From the NCBI GenBank assembly GCA_900066355.1, contig FMEL01000018.1, positions 1 to 64,000 of the forward strand: a DNA stretch of 64,000 bases, written 5' to 3'. Source of the stretch: an uncultured Ruminococcus sp. GTDB taxonomy: Bacteria > Bacillota > Clostridia > Lachnospirales > Lachnospiraceae. A program made the position numbers and the translations under genes. Below the pieces are notes generated by a model that saw only the letters and a list, made by a program, of their open reading frames with translations, did not search any database and had not been told where the DNA came from. Below, piece after piece: positions 25,549 to 33,954 of this stretch. The stretch's first letter is position 1. Each line of letters starts with the position of its first letter.

Positions 25549-27894
25549 TTGGATAAAGAGGAATTTCGGATCAAACTTGAAGAAATAAATCGCCTTGTAG
25601 AAAAGAAAAATTATAAGGATGCCATGGAAGTTGTAGACAGTATTGACTGGCGTCGCGTGAAGAATGTCCGTACTTTATGTGTTGTAGGTGAGATTTACGC
25701 AGCGAATAAAAGATACGAGGACAGTAAGGAGATCTTTCTTCTTGCTTATCACAGAGCTCCTATTGGCAAAAATATTTTGTACCGCTTGATCGAAGTATCC
25801 CTCAGAATGAAGGATATTCAGGAAGCAGAAGAATTTTATGAAGAATTTCTGGAAATTGCCCCTAATGACAGTACCCGGTATATTCTGAATTATAAAATAA
25901 GCAAAGAAAAACAGGTTCCGCTTGATCAGCAGATCAGGATTCTGGAAGAATACAAAGAAAAAGAATTTACAGAAAGATGGTCCTATGAACTGGCAAAGCT
26001 GTATTATCAGAATGGTGATACAGAGAAATGTCTGGATCTCTGTAATGAGATGGTTCTCTGGTTCAGCGAAGGCAAATATGTCATGAAGGCACTGGATCTT
26101 AAGAACCGTATGGGTATGCTGACCGGAGCAGAAAAGGAAAAATACGACAAGCAGTTTATTCCGAATCTTACAACGGTAGAAGAAGCAGCTGAATTAAATA
26201 CAGATAAAGACAGTCAGGAAATATCCGAAATCGAAAAAGCAGAGGATGAAGGTCCGGTTATTGAAAGCGTCCGCATTGATGAACGTGATGTAAACGGAGC
26301 AGAAAGCCTTCAGGAAAAAATATCCAAAGGCATCCGTGATATTTTCAACGGCAAGAAAAAAGAGGACAGCGAAGAGCTGACTGAGGAAGAATCTGAGACA
26401 CCGGCAGAAGAAGTGCAGGAAGAAATGATCAAAGATATTTCTTCTGAGGAAGAGCCGACGAATGTTCCGGAGCTTGAGCCGGAAGACGCGGTGATCCATG
26501 CACCGAAAAATCCGGGACAGTCTGTATTCAGTGATATAGAAGAACGAATCGAAGAATTTACAGAAGAAGAGATTGAGCATGATCCGGAAGAAGATGCTCA
26601 GGAGGTTTCTGAAGAGAAGCAGAATGAGAAAGATGCTGCACCGGAAAAAGCGACAGAGTTTAAGATGCCGGAGCTTGAGATTCCGGAATCAATGAAGAAT
26701 TTTGATGTGGATGCTTCTCTTGAGACAGAAATCCCGCAGGCACCGAATATCTGTCTTCCGGGAATGGATAAAGAAGATTCCGATAAAGAATTTGATTTTA
26801 ATCTTGAAGATACAATTCTTGCGGCTGCAAGCGAACAGGGAATTGAGATTCCGAAAGAAACGATTCAGCCGAAAAAACCGGTCAAAGCACTGGAACCGGA
26901 AGAAGATCCGGATGATTTTATGACAGAAGAAGATCTTCAGAGTGCAGAAGATGAGTTTCTGAACGGTCCTGCAGGAAGAAATGCAGATGAGGATGATCTT
27001 GCAGAGACAGTTGAAATTCCGGTAAAAGAAGTAAAACATTCCAAGAAGGAAAAATCAGCGAAACTTCTTACACAGGAAGAAGAACTGGAGCAGTTCATTG
27101 ATTCCATTCAGCCGGAAACTAACGCAGAGGACATCATTCCGCGTGATAAAAAAATGACTGAGGATGAAGAGAAACTGTTTACTTATTTTGCAAAAGTTCC
27201 GGGACTGAGAGAACAGATCGTTGAAGCTCTGTATGATGTACAGATAAATGCATCCGACAAGACCTCAAAAACCGGTAACGTGATCGTCATGGGTGGTCGT
27301 GAAACAGGAAAAACACGCCTGATTTCCGGGCTGATTCCTGCAATCTGTAAAGAACTCAATCTGGAAGCATCCAAGGTTGCATATGTGTTTGCTGATCAGA
27401 TCAATGATAAGAATATTGCAGAGATTGTGAAGAAGATGTCCGGTGGTTTCCTTGTTATCGAAAATGCAAATCAGCTCACAAAAGAAACAGTCGAGCAGTT
27501 AAATAAAGCAATGGAATTCCGCACAGACGGACTGATCGTGATCATTGAAGATGAAAAAATCGGTATGCGTAAGCTGATCGCGAGATTCCCGAAATTTACA
27601 TCTAAGTTTACATCTATGATCAATATTCCGGTATTCACCAATGATGAGCTTGTAAACTTTGCAAAAGTGTACACAAGAGAAAACGGATACATGATCGATC
27701 AGATGGGTATGCTTGCACTGTACAACCTGATCAGTACAAGCCAGAAAGAGGATCAGCCTATGAACATCGGTGCGGTCAAAGATATGATCGACAATGCAAT
27801 TATGAAATCAAAAGGCGGTATCCGTAAACTGATATCCAAGAAAAAAGTAAATCAGGACGGATATAAAGTACTTTACGAAAAAGATTTTAATTAA
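25549..27894 (+). CDS. TPR-like / acidic linker / degenerate AAA+ protein, unknown function
   Basis: About 781 residues in three parts. Residues 1-205 are alpha-helical repeats resembling TPRs (YKDAMEVVDSIDW, YEDSKEIFLLAYHRAP, AEEFYEEFLEIAPND). Residues about 210-545 are a Glu/Asp/Pro-rich low-complexity linker. Residues about 546-781 form an AAA+-like domain with Walker A GGRETGKTR (582-590). The Walker B position reads FLVIENAN, with Asn after Glu instead of the usual acidic pair, and a SpoVK/CbxX-like follow-on (GLIVIIEDEKIGMRKLIARFP, then FTNDELVNFAKVY). The chosen start is TTG 25549 because a strong promoter overlaps the upstream codons. I do not recognise a named family. It follows recF and precedes rsmA. 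Confidence 0.85.
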   Translation: MDKEEFRIKLEEINRLVEKKNYKDAMEVVDSIDWRRVKNVRTLCVVGEIYAANKRYEDSKEIFLLAYHRAPIGKNILYRLIEVSLRMKDIQEAEEFYEEFLEIAPNDSTRYILNYKISKEKQVPLDQQIRILEEYKEKEFTERWSYELAKLYYQNGDTEKCLDLCNEMVLWFSEGKYVMKALDLKNRMGMLTGAEKEKYDKQFIPNLTTVEEAAELNTDKDSQEISEIEKAEDEGPVIESVRIDERDVNGAESLQEKISKGIRDIFNGKKKEDSEELTEEESETPAEEVQEEMIKDISSEEEPTNVPELEPEDAVIHAPKNPGQSVFSDIEERIEEFTEEEIEHDPEEDAQEVSEEKQNEKDAAPEKATEFKMPELEIPESMKNFDVDASLETEIPQAPNICLPGMDKEDSDKEFDFNLEDTILAAASEQGIEIPKETIQPKKPVKALEPEEDPDDFMTEEDLQSAEDEFLNGPAGRNADEDDLAETVEIPVKEVKHSKKEKSAKLLTQEEELEQFIDSIQPETNAEDIIPRDKKMTEDEEKLFTYFAKVPGLREQIVEALYDVQINASDKTSKTGNVIVMGGRETGKTRLISGLIPAICKELNLEASKVAYVFADQINDKNIAEIVKKMSGGFLVIENANQLTKETVEQLNKAMEFRTDGLIVIIEDEKIGMRKLIARFPKFTSKFTSMINIPVFTNDELVNFAKVYTRENGYMIDQMGMLALYNLISTSQKEDQPMNIGAVKDMIDNAIMKSKGGIRKLISKKKVNQDGYKVLYEKDFN

Positions 27895-27919
27895 AACAAA
27901 CATATATCAGGAGGAAATT

Positions 27920-28792
27920 ATGACCAGACCTTATCTCGGAAATCCCAAATATACCATTGAAGTTCTTCAAAAGTATGGATTTGTTTTCCAGAAAAGGTTT
28001 GGTCAGAATTTTCTGATCGATACACATGTTCTGGACAGAATCATACAGGCTTCTGAAATCACAAAAGATGATTTTGTACTGGAAATCGGACCGGGAATCG
28101 GAACGATGACCCAGTATCTTGCTGATTCTGCAAGAGAAGTAACTGCTGTAGAGATTGACGATGCACTGATTCCGATTCTGAAAGATACTTTGAAAGAATG
28201 GGATAATGTCAATGTGATCCACGGAGATATATTAAAGACCGATATTCGTAAGATCGCAGACGAGAAGAATCAGGGACGTCCGATCAAAGTTGTGGCAAAC
28301 CTGCCGTATTACATTACGACACCGATCATTATGGGATTGTTTGAAAGTCATGTTCCGGTAGATTCTATCACAGTAATGGTTCAGAAAGAAGTTGCAGATC
28401 GTATGCAGACCGGACCGGGATCCAAAGATTACGGAGCTTTATCACTGGCAGTCCAGTATTATGCGAAACCGGAAATCGTGGCAAACGTTCCGCCGAACTG
28501 TTTCATGCCGAGACCGAAGGTCGGAAGTGCAGTGATCAGGCTGACACGACATCAGAATCCGCCTGTTACGGCAAAGGATGAAAAGCTGATGTTTCGTATC
28601 ATCCGCGCTTCTTTTAACCAAAGGAGAAAGACACTCGCAAACGGCCTTAAGAATTCGCAGGAACTGAATTATACAAAAGAGCAGGTAGAAGCGGCAATCA
28701 GCGAGTGTGGACTTCCGTTAAATATTCGTGGAGAGACACTGACACTGGAGCAGTTTGCAAAACTGTCCGATATTTTTTCCGACATGAAATAA
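27920..28792 (+). CDS. rsmA: 16S rRNA dimethyladenosine transferase
   Basis: A 290-residue RsmA (KsgA). Motifs: FGQNFLID (substrate/SAM lead), GPGIGTMTQYL (motif I), ANLPYYITTPI (catalytic NLPY) and RASFNQRRKTLANGL. It dimethylates two adjacent adenines near the 3' end of 16S rRNA; loss gives kasugamycin resistance. AGGAGG precedes the ATG. It probably shares the promoter after recF and ends at a very strong terminator. Confidence 0.98.
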   Translation: MTRPYLGNPKYTIEVLQKYGFVFQKRFGQNFLIDTHVLDRIIQASEITKDDFVLEIGPGIGTMTQYLADSAREVTAVEIDDALIPILKDTLKEWDNVNVIHGDILKTDIRKIADEKNQGRPIKVVANLPYYITTPIIMGLFESHVPVDSITVMVQKEVADRMQTGPGSKDYGALSLAVQYYAKPEIVANVPPNCFMPRPKVGSAVIRLTRHQNPPVTAKDEKLMFRIIRASFNQRRKTLANGLKNSQELNYTKEQVEAAISECGLPLNIRGETLTLEQFAKLSDIFSDMK

Positions 28793-28814
28793 AATAATAA
28801 ACAAGAGATAAATA

Positions 28815-28870
28815 AAAATAACTATAAAGGGCATCCGGTGGCTGGTCGGATGCCCTTTATAGTTATTTTA
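28815..28870 (+). terminator. Strong terminator after rsmA
   Basis: A perfect 23-bp stem (28815-28837 with 28847-28869) with a 9-nt loop is flanked by A-rich and T-rich sequence. It closes the rsmA transcription unit; the U-tract (TTATTTTATTT) is partly inside the stem. Confidence 0.93.
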
Positions 28871-28917
28871 TTTAATTTAAAAGGAAGGAGAGTTGATTAC
28901 CTTTCAGTAATCAACAT

Positions 28918-29049
28918 ATGAAAAAGAAAATTTATAAAAATAATGTTGGCTGTATTATTTTTATGGTCTTAGTATATTCGGAAATTATGATGGAATCGTG
29001 TTTAAGTTATGAAAAAACGGTGAACGATTGTCGAAGCTTTTATGAATGA
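28918..29049 (+). CDS. Possible 43-residue hydrophobic small protein
   Basis: An open frame from ATG 28918 to TGA 29049 begins MKKKIYKNNVGCIIFMVLVY, giving a basic start and one hydrophobic stretch like a small membrane protein or leader. An AAGGAAGGAGA ribosome site lies at 28881-28891, too far in linear terms. A perfect 9-bp hairpin (28892-28900 with 28907-28915) fills the gap and would bring the site to within two or three bases of the ATG. I do not recognise it. It may be chance. Confidence 0.3.
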   Translation: MKKKIYKNNVGCIIFMVLVYSEIMMESCLSYEKTVNDCRSFYE

Positions 29050-29074
29050 GCGTGGAAAAAAAGTGAAAAAGAAT

Positions 29075-29105
29075 TTTACAGCAATGAGAAAAAGTGTGCT
29101 ATAAT
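29075..29105 (+). promoter_or_regulatory. Promoter of the DUF1002-like gene
   Basis: TTTACA (29075-29080), a 19-bp spacer with TG near its end and TATAAT (29100-29105) lie 45 bp before the start of the secreted protein gene. The long spacer is sub-optimal, but the -10 is perfect. Confidence 0.6.
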
Positions 29106-29150
29106 GCAGAGCGTACCAAAAAAGGACAGTTGATTCAGGAGGTAATTAAA

Positions 29151-29609
29151 ATGAAAATAAACAAATTAAGCGCAATTATTCTTGCAGGAGCTCTTACATG
29201 TACGACACCGGCAATGGTGTATGCAGATACAACATCTGATGCAGTAGACCAGGCGGTATCCGTACTGGAGAACAGTGGAGTAGATGATCTTCTTTCTGAT
29301 CCGGATAAAGTAGTCGACATTATCGTTGCTGCAAAAGATGCAATCGGACAGGTTGATGTATCCGATGAAGAAATCAGCAGTGCTATTGATGTGGCAGCAA
29401 GCGGACTTGGTATTTCACTTACTGATTCTGAGAAATCTACACTGGTTCAATTATACAACAAATTCAAAAATATGAATCTTGACGAAAATGAGCTGAGAAC
29501 CCAGATCACAAAGGTATATGATAAGCTCGAAAGCCTTGGAATTACGAAAGATGATGTCAAGGGTGTTATCGGAAAACTCATCGACATTGCAAAAAGCCTG
29601 CTTAACTAA
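29151..29609 (+). CDS. Secreted DUF1002-like protein
   Basis: A 152-residue protein with a cleavable signal peptide (KINKLSAIILAGALTC.. to about VYA, residues 1-25). The mature part is about 127 residues, acidic and helical. The segment LTDSEKSTLVQLYNKFKNMNLD resembles the DUF1002 family of Firmicute secreted proteins of unknown function. I chose ATG 29151 because CAGGAGG lies eight bases upstream. It is monocistronic with its own promoter. Confidence 0.8.
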   Translation: MKINKLSAIILAGALTCTTPAMVYADTTSDAVDQAVSVLENSGVDDLLSDPDKVVDIIVAAKDAIGQVDVSDEEISSAIDVAASGLGISLTDSEKSTLVQLYNKFKNMNLDENELRTQITKVYDKLESLGITKDDVKGVIGKLIDIAKSLLN

Positions 29610-29763
29610 GTAATAGTGAACATTATATAAAATAAACAAATGAAAAAATATATGTGAAACAAGAATATGTAGCAAATTTATAAAAAAAAATGAAATGAAT
29701 CTTAAAAATTGTGCAAATACACGAAAGATTTACTACTTGTTCATAATATGTTCATAATTGATT

Positions 29764-29910
29764 GCTATGATAAGAACAGTTCGAAAGAGCTACACAAAAC
29801 AGACGTTGTAATGTTCTTCATTACACATAAATTTTTTCATAATAATCGCCCCGGTAAACCACTGCTGGGGCACTCCTCGTTTATAAAGCCCTATTTTGGG
29901 GCTTTTTTTA
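29764..29910 (+). ncRNA. Structured intergenic segment ending in a terminator, candidate small RNA or leader
   Basis: The 353-bp gap 29610-29962 has no convincing gene. Its second half contains three hairpins in a row: TGTAATG/CATTACA (29807-29813 with 29819-29825), GCCCC/GGGGC (29848-29852 with 29867-29871), and the terminator AAAGCCC/GGGCTTT (29885-29891 with 29899-29905) followed by seven Ts. The terminator is about 55 bp before the S1 gene start, as in a leader riboregulator, or it ends a small RNA. It matches no riboswitch class I know. Confidence 0.3.
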
Positions 29911-29914
29911 TTTT
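29885..29914 (+). terminator. Intrinsic terminator upstream of the S1 gene
   Basis: A 7-bp GC-containing stem (29885-29891 with 29899-29905), a 7-nt loop and a long T run. It ends either the DUF1002-like transcript or a separate small RNA. Confidence 0.85.
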
Positions 29915-29962
29915 TAGTGTTATAATATAATAAAACAAAAAAGTAAAGGAGAACGGAATATC

Positions 29963-30868
29963 ATGGCTGAATCAATGAAAGATTTTGAAAAAGAACTGGA
30001 AGAATCAATGAAAAAAATAGAAGAAGGCGATATTCTTACAGGAACTGTAATCAGTGTAGATGAAAAAGAAGTAATCCTTGATCTGAAATATTACGCAGAA
30101 GGTGTGATTCCGGTAGAAGATTACAGCAGAGAACCGGGATTCAATATCAAAGAAGAAGTACATGAAGGAGATGAAGTATCTGCGACAGTCGTACGCAAAG
30201 ATGACGGACACGGTAATATCCTTCTTTCCAGAGTGGAAGCTTCTGACATTCTTGCATGGGACAAACTGGAAGAATTAAAGACATCCGGAGAAGTTCTTGA
30301 TGTAGTAGTTAAAGGCATTACAAATGCAGGAGTAATTGCTTATGTAGAAGGTGTGCGGGGATTTATTCCGGCATCCAAACTTGCACTTGGATATGTAGAA
30401 GATACAGAAGAATATCTGAACAAACCGATTCAGGTTCAGGTCATTGATGTAGATAAAGACAGCAAGAAACTGATTCTTTCCGCAAAAGAAATTCTCAGAG
30501 CAAAAGCGGAAGAAGAAAGAAAAAATAAAGTTTCAAACCTCGAGATCGGACTGGTCACAGAAGGAACTGTAGAAAGTCTTCAGCCGTACGGTGCTTTTGT
30601 TGATCTTGGAAACGGACTTTCCGGACTGGTTCATATTTCCCAGATCTGTGAAAAACGAATCAAAAAACCATCCGAAGTTCTGGCAGTCGGCGACAAGGTA
30701 AAAGTTAAAGTAACTGCAATCAAAGACGGCAAGTTAAGTCTCAGCATCAAAGAAGCATCTGACATGATGGCAAAGGAAATCGAAGAAGAGGTCTATGAAG
30801 TACCGGATGCCGGACAGCAGGCAACCACTTCACTTGGTTCTCTTTTTGCAAATATTAAATTAGATTAA
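29963..30868 (+). CDS. S1 RNA-binding domain protein (RpsA-like)
   Basis: A 301-residue protein with three S1 domains at about 20-95, 108-178 and 195-265. The third is the most typical (GTVESLQPYGAFVDLGNGLSGLVHISQI). Ribosomal S1 of Proteobacteria has six, so this is a short Firmicute-type S1 homologue that may bind mRNA or the ribosome. A TATAAT at 29921-29926 and an AAAGGAGA site precede the start. The pyrophosphatase gene follows after 31 bp, probably in one operon. Confidence 0.88.
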   Translation: MAESMKDFEKELEESMKKIEEGDILTGTVISVDEKEVILDLKYYAEGVIPVEDYSREPGFNIKEEVHEGDEVSATVVRKDDGHGNILLSRVEASDILAWDKLEELKTSGEVLDVVVKGITNAGVIAYVEGVRGFIPASKLALGYVEDTEEYLNKPIQVQVIDVDKDSKKLILSAKEILRAKAEEERKNKVSNLEIGLVTEGTVESLQPYGAFVDLGNGLSGLVHISQICEKRIKKPSEVLAVGDKVKVKVTAIKDGKLSLSIKEASDMMAKEIEEEVYEVPDAGQQATTSLGSLFANIKLD

Positions 30869-30899
30869 GAAACAGATATATTCAGAGGATTTTATTTTT

Positions 30900-32570
30900 A
30901 TGAAAAAACAGGAAAAAATTTTTGTTATCGGACATAAGAACCCGGACACAGATTCTATCTGCTCAGCAATCGCTTACTGCGATATCAAAAACAGAACCAC
31001 ACAGGACAGCAAATATATTGCGAAGCGTGCGGGACAGATCAATGAAGAAACAGAATACGTACTGAACCGTTTTGGTGTGCAGCCACCGGGATATTTAAGC
31101 AATATCGGTACACAGGTAAAGGATATGGATATCCGTTTAAGTCCTGAGGCAAATAAGAGCATGTCTTTAAAAAATGCATGGGATTTGATGCAGGAAAACA
31201 GCATCGTTTCTCTTCCAATCAGAGAAAAAGACGGTACTCTGGAAGGTCTGATCACAATCGGTGATATTGCCAAAACTTACATGGATACGACTGACAGTTA
31301 TCTTCTTTCCCGTGCGCGGACGCAGTATCAGAGAATTGCCGAGACTATCGGAGGAAAAGTGGTTGAAGGTAACGGACATGGTTATTTTATCCAGGGAAAG
31401 ATCATGGTAGCAACCGCCAATCCGGATAAAATGAAAGAATATGTCGAAGAAAATGACATGATCATTATGGGAAACCGTGAAGAAGACCATCTGCAGGCAA
31501 TTGAGCAGAATGTAAGCTGTATCATTGTCGGACTTGGAATTGAAGTGACTGAAAAGGTCCTGAAGCTGGCACATGAGAAAGATATCATCATCATTTCATC
31601 ACCATATGATACCTTTACGATCTCGCGTCTTATTAATCAGAGTATTCCGGTGAAATATATTATGAAAACCGAAAGTCTCGTAACATTTAATACCGAAGAT
31701 TTTACAGATGATATTCAGGATGTGATGATCAAACACCGTCATCGTGCATTTCCTGTCATTGACAAAAAAGGAAAATGTATCGGTACGATCTCACGTCGTA
31801 ATTTCCTTGACATGCACAGGAAAAAAGTGGTTCTCGTAGACCATAATGAAAAAGATCAGGCTGTAGATAATATAGATAAGGCTGAGATTATGGAAATCAT
31901 CGATCACCATAAACTTGGAACACTGCAGACGATGCAGCCGATCAGTTTCCGCAACCAGCCGGTTGGCTGTACCGGCACGATCATGTACCAGATGTATGGC
32001 GAACAGAAGCTCGAGATTCCACCCAAAATTGCGGGACTTCTCTGCGCAGCAATCATTTCTGATACCCTGATGTTCCGTTCACCGACCTGCACACTGCAGG
32101 ATAAGATGGCGGCAGGAGCACTTGCACTGATTGCAGATATTTCCATTGAGGAATTTGCGAGAGAGATGTTCAAGGCAGGAAGCAACCTGAAAGATAAATC
32201 TCCTGAGGAAATTTTTTATCAGGATTACAAGAAATTTATCGCAGAGGGAGATGTCTGCTTCGGTGTGGGACAGATCAGTTCCATGGATGCAGATGAACTT
32301 AAAGAAATCAAAGAAAGACTGCTTCCGTTTATGGTCAGCGAATGTGGCAGACACGGAGTATCCAGAGTTTACTTTATGCTCACGAATATTATGGAACAGT
32401 CCACGGAACTTCTTTTCTATGGTGAGGGAAGTGAAGAGATGGCGGTAAATGCATTTAAAATGCAGCCGGAAAACGGCACGATTTATCTGAAAGGTGTGGT
32501 ATCACGTAAGAAACAGCTGATTCCGCCACTGATGGAAGCCGCACAGATGAGCGGCAGCGATTACGTATAA
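30900..32570 (+). CDS. ppaC: Mn-dependent inorganic pyrophosphatase with CBS and DRTGG domains
   Basis: A 556-residue family II pyrophosphatase with a regulatory insert. The N-terminal DHH part has metal ligands in GHKNPDTDS (H12, D16, D18), then a CBS domain, a DRTGG domain (about 175-255) and a second CBS domain. The DHH part resumes with IIDHHKLGT, and a DHHA2 domain closes the protein. It hydrolyses pyrophosphate; CBS-type members are inhibited by AMP/ADP and activated by ATP or diadenosine polyphosphates (known for Clostridia). It probably shares a transcript with the S1 gene and the flavin reductase gene. Confidence 0.95.
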   Translation: MKKQEKIFVIGHKNPDTDSICSAIAYCDIKNRTTQDSKYIAKRAGQINEETEYVLNRFGVQPPGYLSNIGTQVKDMDIRLSPEANKSMSLKNAWDLMQENSIVSLPIREKDGTLEGLITIGDIAKTYMDTTDSYLLSRARTQYQRIAETIGGKVVEGNGHGYFIQGKIMVATANPDKMKEYVEENDMIIMGNREEDHLQAIEQNVSCIIVGLGIEVTEKVLKLAHEKDIIIISSPYDTFTISRLINQSIPVKYIMKTESLVTFNTEDFTDDIQDVMIKHRHRAFPVIDKKGKCIGTISRRNFLDMHRKKVVLVDHNEKDQAVDNIDKAEIMEIIDHHKLGTLQTMQPISFRNQPVGCTGTIMYQMYGEQKLEIPPKIAGLLCAAIISDTLMFRSPTCTLQDKMAAGALALIADISIEEFAREMFKAGSNLKDKSPEEIFYQDYKKFIAEGDVCFGVGQISSMDADELKEIKERLLPFMVSECGRHGVSRVYFMLTNIMEQSTELLFYGEGSEEMAVNAFKMQPENGTIYLKGVVSRKKQLIPPLMEAAQMSGSDYV

Positions 32571-32588
32571 ACAGACGGAGGGCGAAAA

Positions 32589-33194
32589 ATGACAAAGCAG
32601 ACATGGAAACCGGGTAATATGCTGTATCCGCTTCCGGCCGTTATGGTGAGTGTTACAGACGGCAAAGGTGAAGATGATATTATAACGGTTGCATGGACAG
32701 GAACCATATGTACCAATCCTCCGATGGTTTATATTTCAGTAAGACCGGAGCGTTATTCTTATCACATGATAAAAGAAACCGGAGAGTTTGTAATTAATCT
32801 TACGACTGAGAAACTTGCTAAAGCAACAGATTTCTGTGGTGTCCGTTCAGGAAGAGATGTAGACAAATTCAAAGAGACAGGACTGACCCGCGAAAAGGCT
32901 GATATCGTGAGTGCACCGATGATTCAGGAGTCTCCTGTATCCATCGAGTGCAAAGTAAAAGAAATCAAAGAGCTTGGTTCCCATCATATGTTTCTGGCAG
33001 ATGTAGTAGCTGTTCATGCAGACGAACACTATATGGACGAAAATAATCGTTTTGATCTGAATCTTGCAAAACCACTTGTTTATTCTCATGGGGAATATAT
33101 GGGAACCGGAAAGCAGTTGGGAACGTTTGGATACAGCGTCAAAAAGAAGAAAAAAACGTCGCAAAAAGCATTCTCAAAGGGCCGCAAAGCCTGA
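32589..33194 (+). CDS. Flavin reductase family protein
   Basis: A 201-residue flavin-reductase-like FMN-binding split barrel: NMLYPLPAVMVSVTD, VAWTGTICTNPPMVYISVRPERYS, FVINLTTEKLA and the dimer-contact part SIECKVKEIKELGSHHMFLADVV. The C-terminal 15 residues are Lys-rich. It likely reduces FMN or serves as a small flavoprotein; the physiological partner is unknown. CGGAGGG precedes the ATG, 18 bp after the pyrophosphatase gene. Confidence 0.9.
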   Translation: MTKQTWKPGNMLYPLPAVMVSVTDGKGEDDIITVAWTGTICTNPPMVYISVRPERYSYHMIKETGEFVINLTTEKLAKATDFCGVRSGRDVDKFKETGLTREKADIVSAPMIQESPVSIECKVKEIKELGSHHMFLADVVAVHADEHYMDENNRFDLNLAKPLVYSHGEYMGTGKQLGTFGYSVKKKKKTSQKAFSKGRKA

Positions 33195-33206
33195 TTTTAA
33201 AAGAGA

Positions 33207-33235
33207 TTGCAGAATTACAGTGTTTATGATAAAAT
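33207..33235 (+). promoter_or_regulatory. Promoter of the shikimate kinase-like gene
   Basis: TTGCAG (33207-33212), a 17-bp spacer and TAAAAT (33230-33235) form a good sigma-A promoter 39 bp before the start codon. Confidence 0.75.
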
Positions 33236-33273
33236 ATACGTTAAGCAATTTATAAAACGGGAGAAAACACTTT

Positions 33274-33780
33274 ATGAATAATATAACATTGATTGGAATG
33301 CCGGGAGTTGGAAAAAGTACGATCGGTGTTGTGCTGGCAAAGGTGTTGGGGTATCAGTTCCTTGATTCAGATCTTCTCATTCAGAAACAGGAGCATCGGC
33401 GCCTGTGGCAGATTATCGAAGAAGAAGGATATGAGGGATTTCAGAATGTTGAAAACCGTGTAAATGCTTCCATAGAAGCAGAAAATACTGTAATTGCAAC
33501 AGGTGGAAGTGTCGTCTACTGTGAAGAAGCTATGAAGCATCTGAAGTCTGTTGGAACAGTTGTTTATTTGAAATTATCTTTGAATTCTCTGGCAAAGCGC
33601 CTTGGAAATCTGAAGGGGCGCGGCGTTTTGCTGCGAGAAGGGCAGACTCTTGAGAGTCTGTATGAAGAAAGAACTCCGTTGTATGAAAAATATGCAGATA
33701 TTGTGGTAGATCAGGAGGGGAAAGATCTGGAAGCAAGTCTGGAGCTTCTTTTGGAAACACTAAAAGAGAAAGCAAAGTAA
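33274..33780 (+). CDS. aroK: Shikimate kinase-like protein
   Basis: A 168-residue P-loop kinase of the shikimate kinase fold. Walker A GMPGVGKST (8-16), FLDSD with D33, a lid arginine (KGRGVLLREG) and RTPLYEKYAD (substrate/ATP arginine) agree with AroK, which makes shikimate-3-phosphate. Two substrate-site positions differ from the usual pattern: the FRxxE arginine is Q57 (GFQNVE), and the GGG loop is GGS (77-79). It may therefore be a divergent shikimate kinase or a relative with another substrate. No other aro gene is in the window. It has its own promoter. Confidence 0.75.
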   Translation: MNNITLIGMPGVGKSTIGVVLAKVLGYQFLDSDLLIQKQEHRRLWQIIEEEGYEGFQNVENRVNASIEAENTVIATGGSVVYCEEAMKHLKSVGTVVYLKLSLNSLAKRLGNLKGRGVLLREGQTLESLYEERTPLYEKYADIVVDQEGKDLEASLELLLETLKEKAK

Positions 33781-33825
33781 CTATTGTACAAGCAGGGGAG
33801 CAGAAGTGTACAGAAGAAATTTTTA

Positions 33826-33853
33826 TTTACAAATAGCAAATATATGCTATAAT
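33826..33853 (+). promoter_or_regulatory. murA promoter
   Basis: TTTACA (33826-33831), a 16-bp spacer and TATAAT (33848-33853), about 100 bp before murA. A small CTTTC/GAAAG hairpin follows in the leader. Confidence 0.75.
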
Positions 33854-33954
33854 ACGAAATTGAGCTTTCGGGACAGGCGCCTGAAAGTGAGATAGAAATT
33901 TATTTCTGGCATTCGCTTCGGCTTACGGAGTGAAAATAATTATAGAGGTGTTTT

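Noticed and set aside
29709..29930. 73-codon frame before the S1 gene
   Set aside because: It runs through three hairpins and an intrinsic terminator, and no ribosome site is present.
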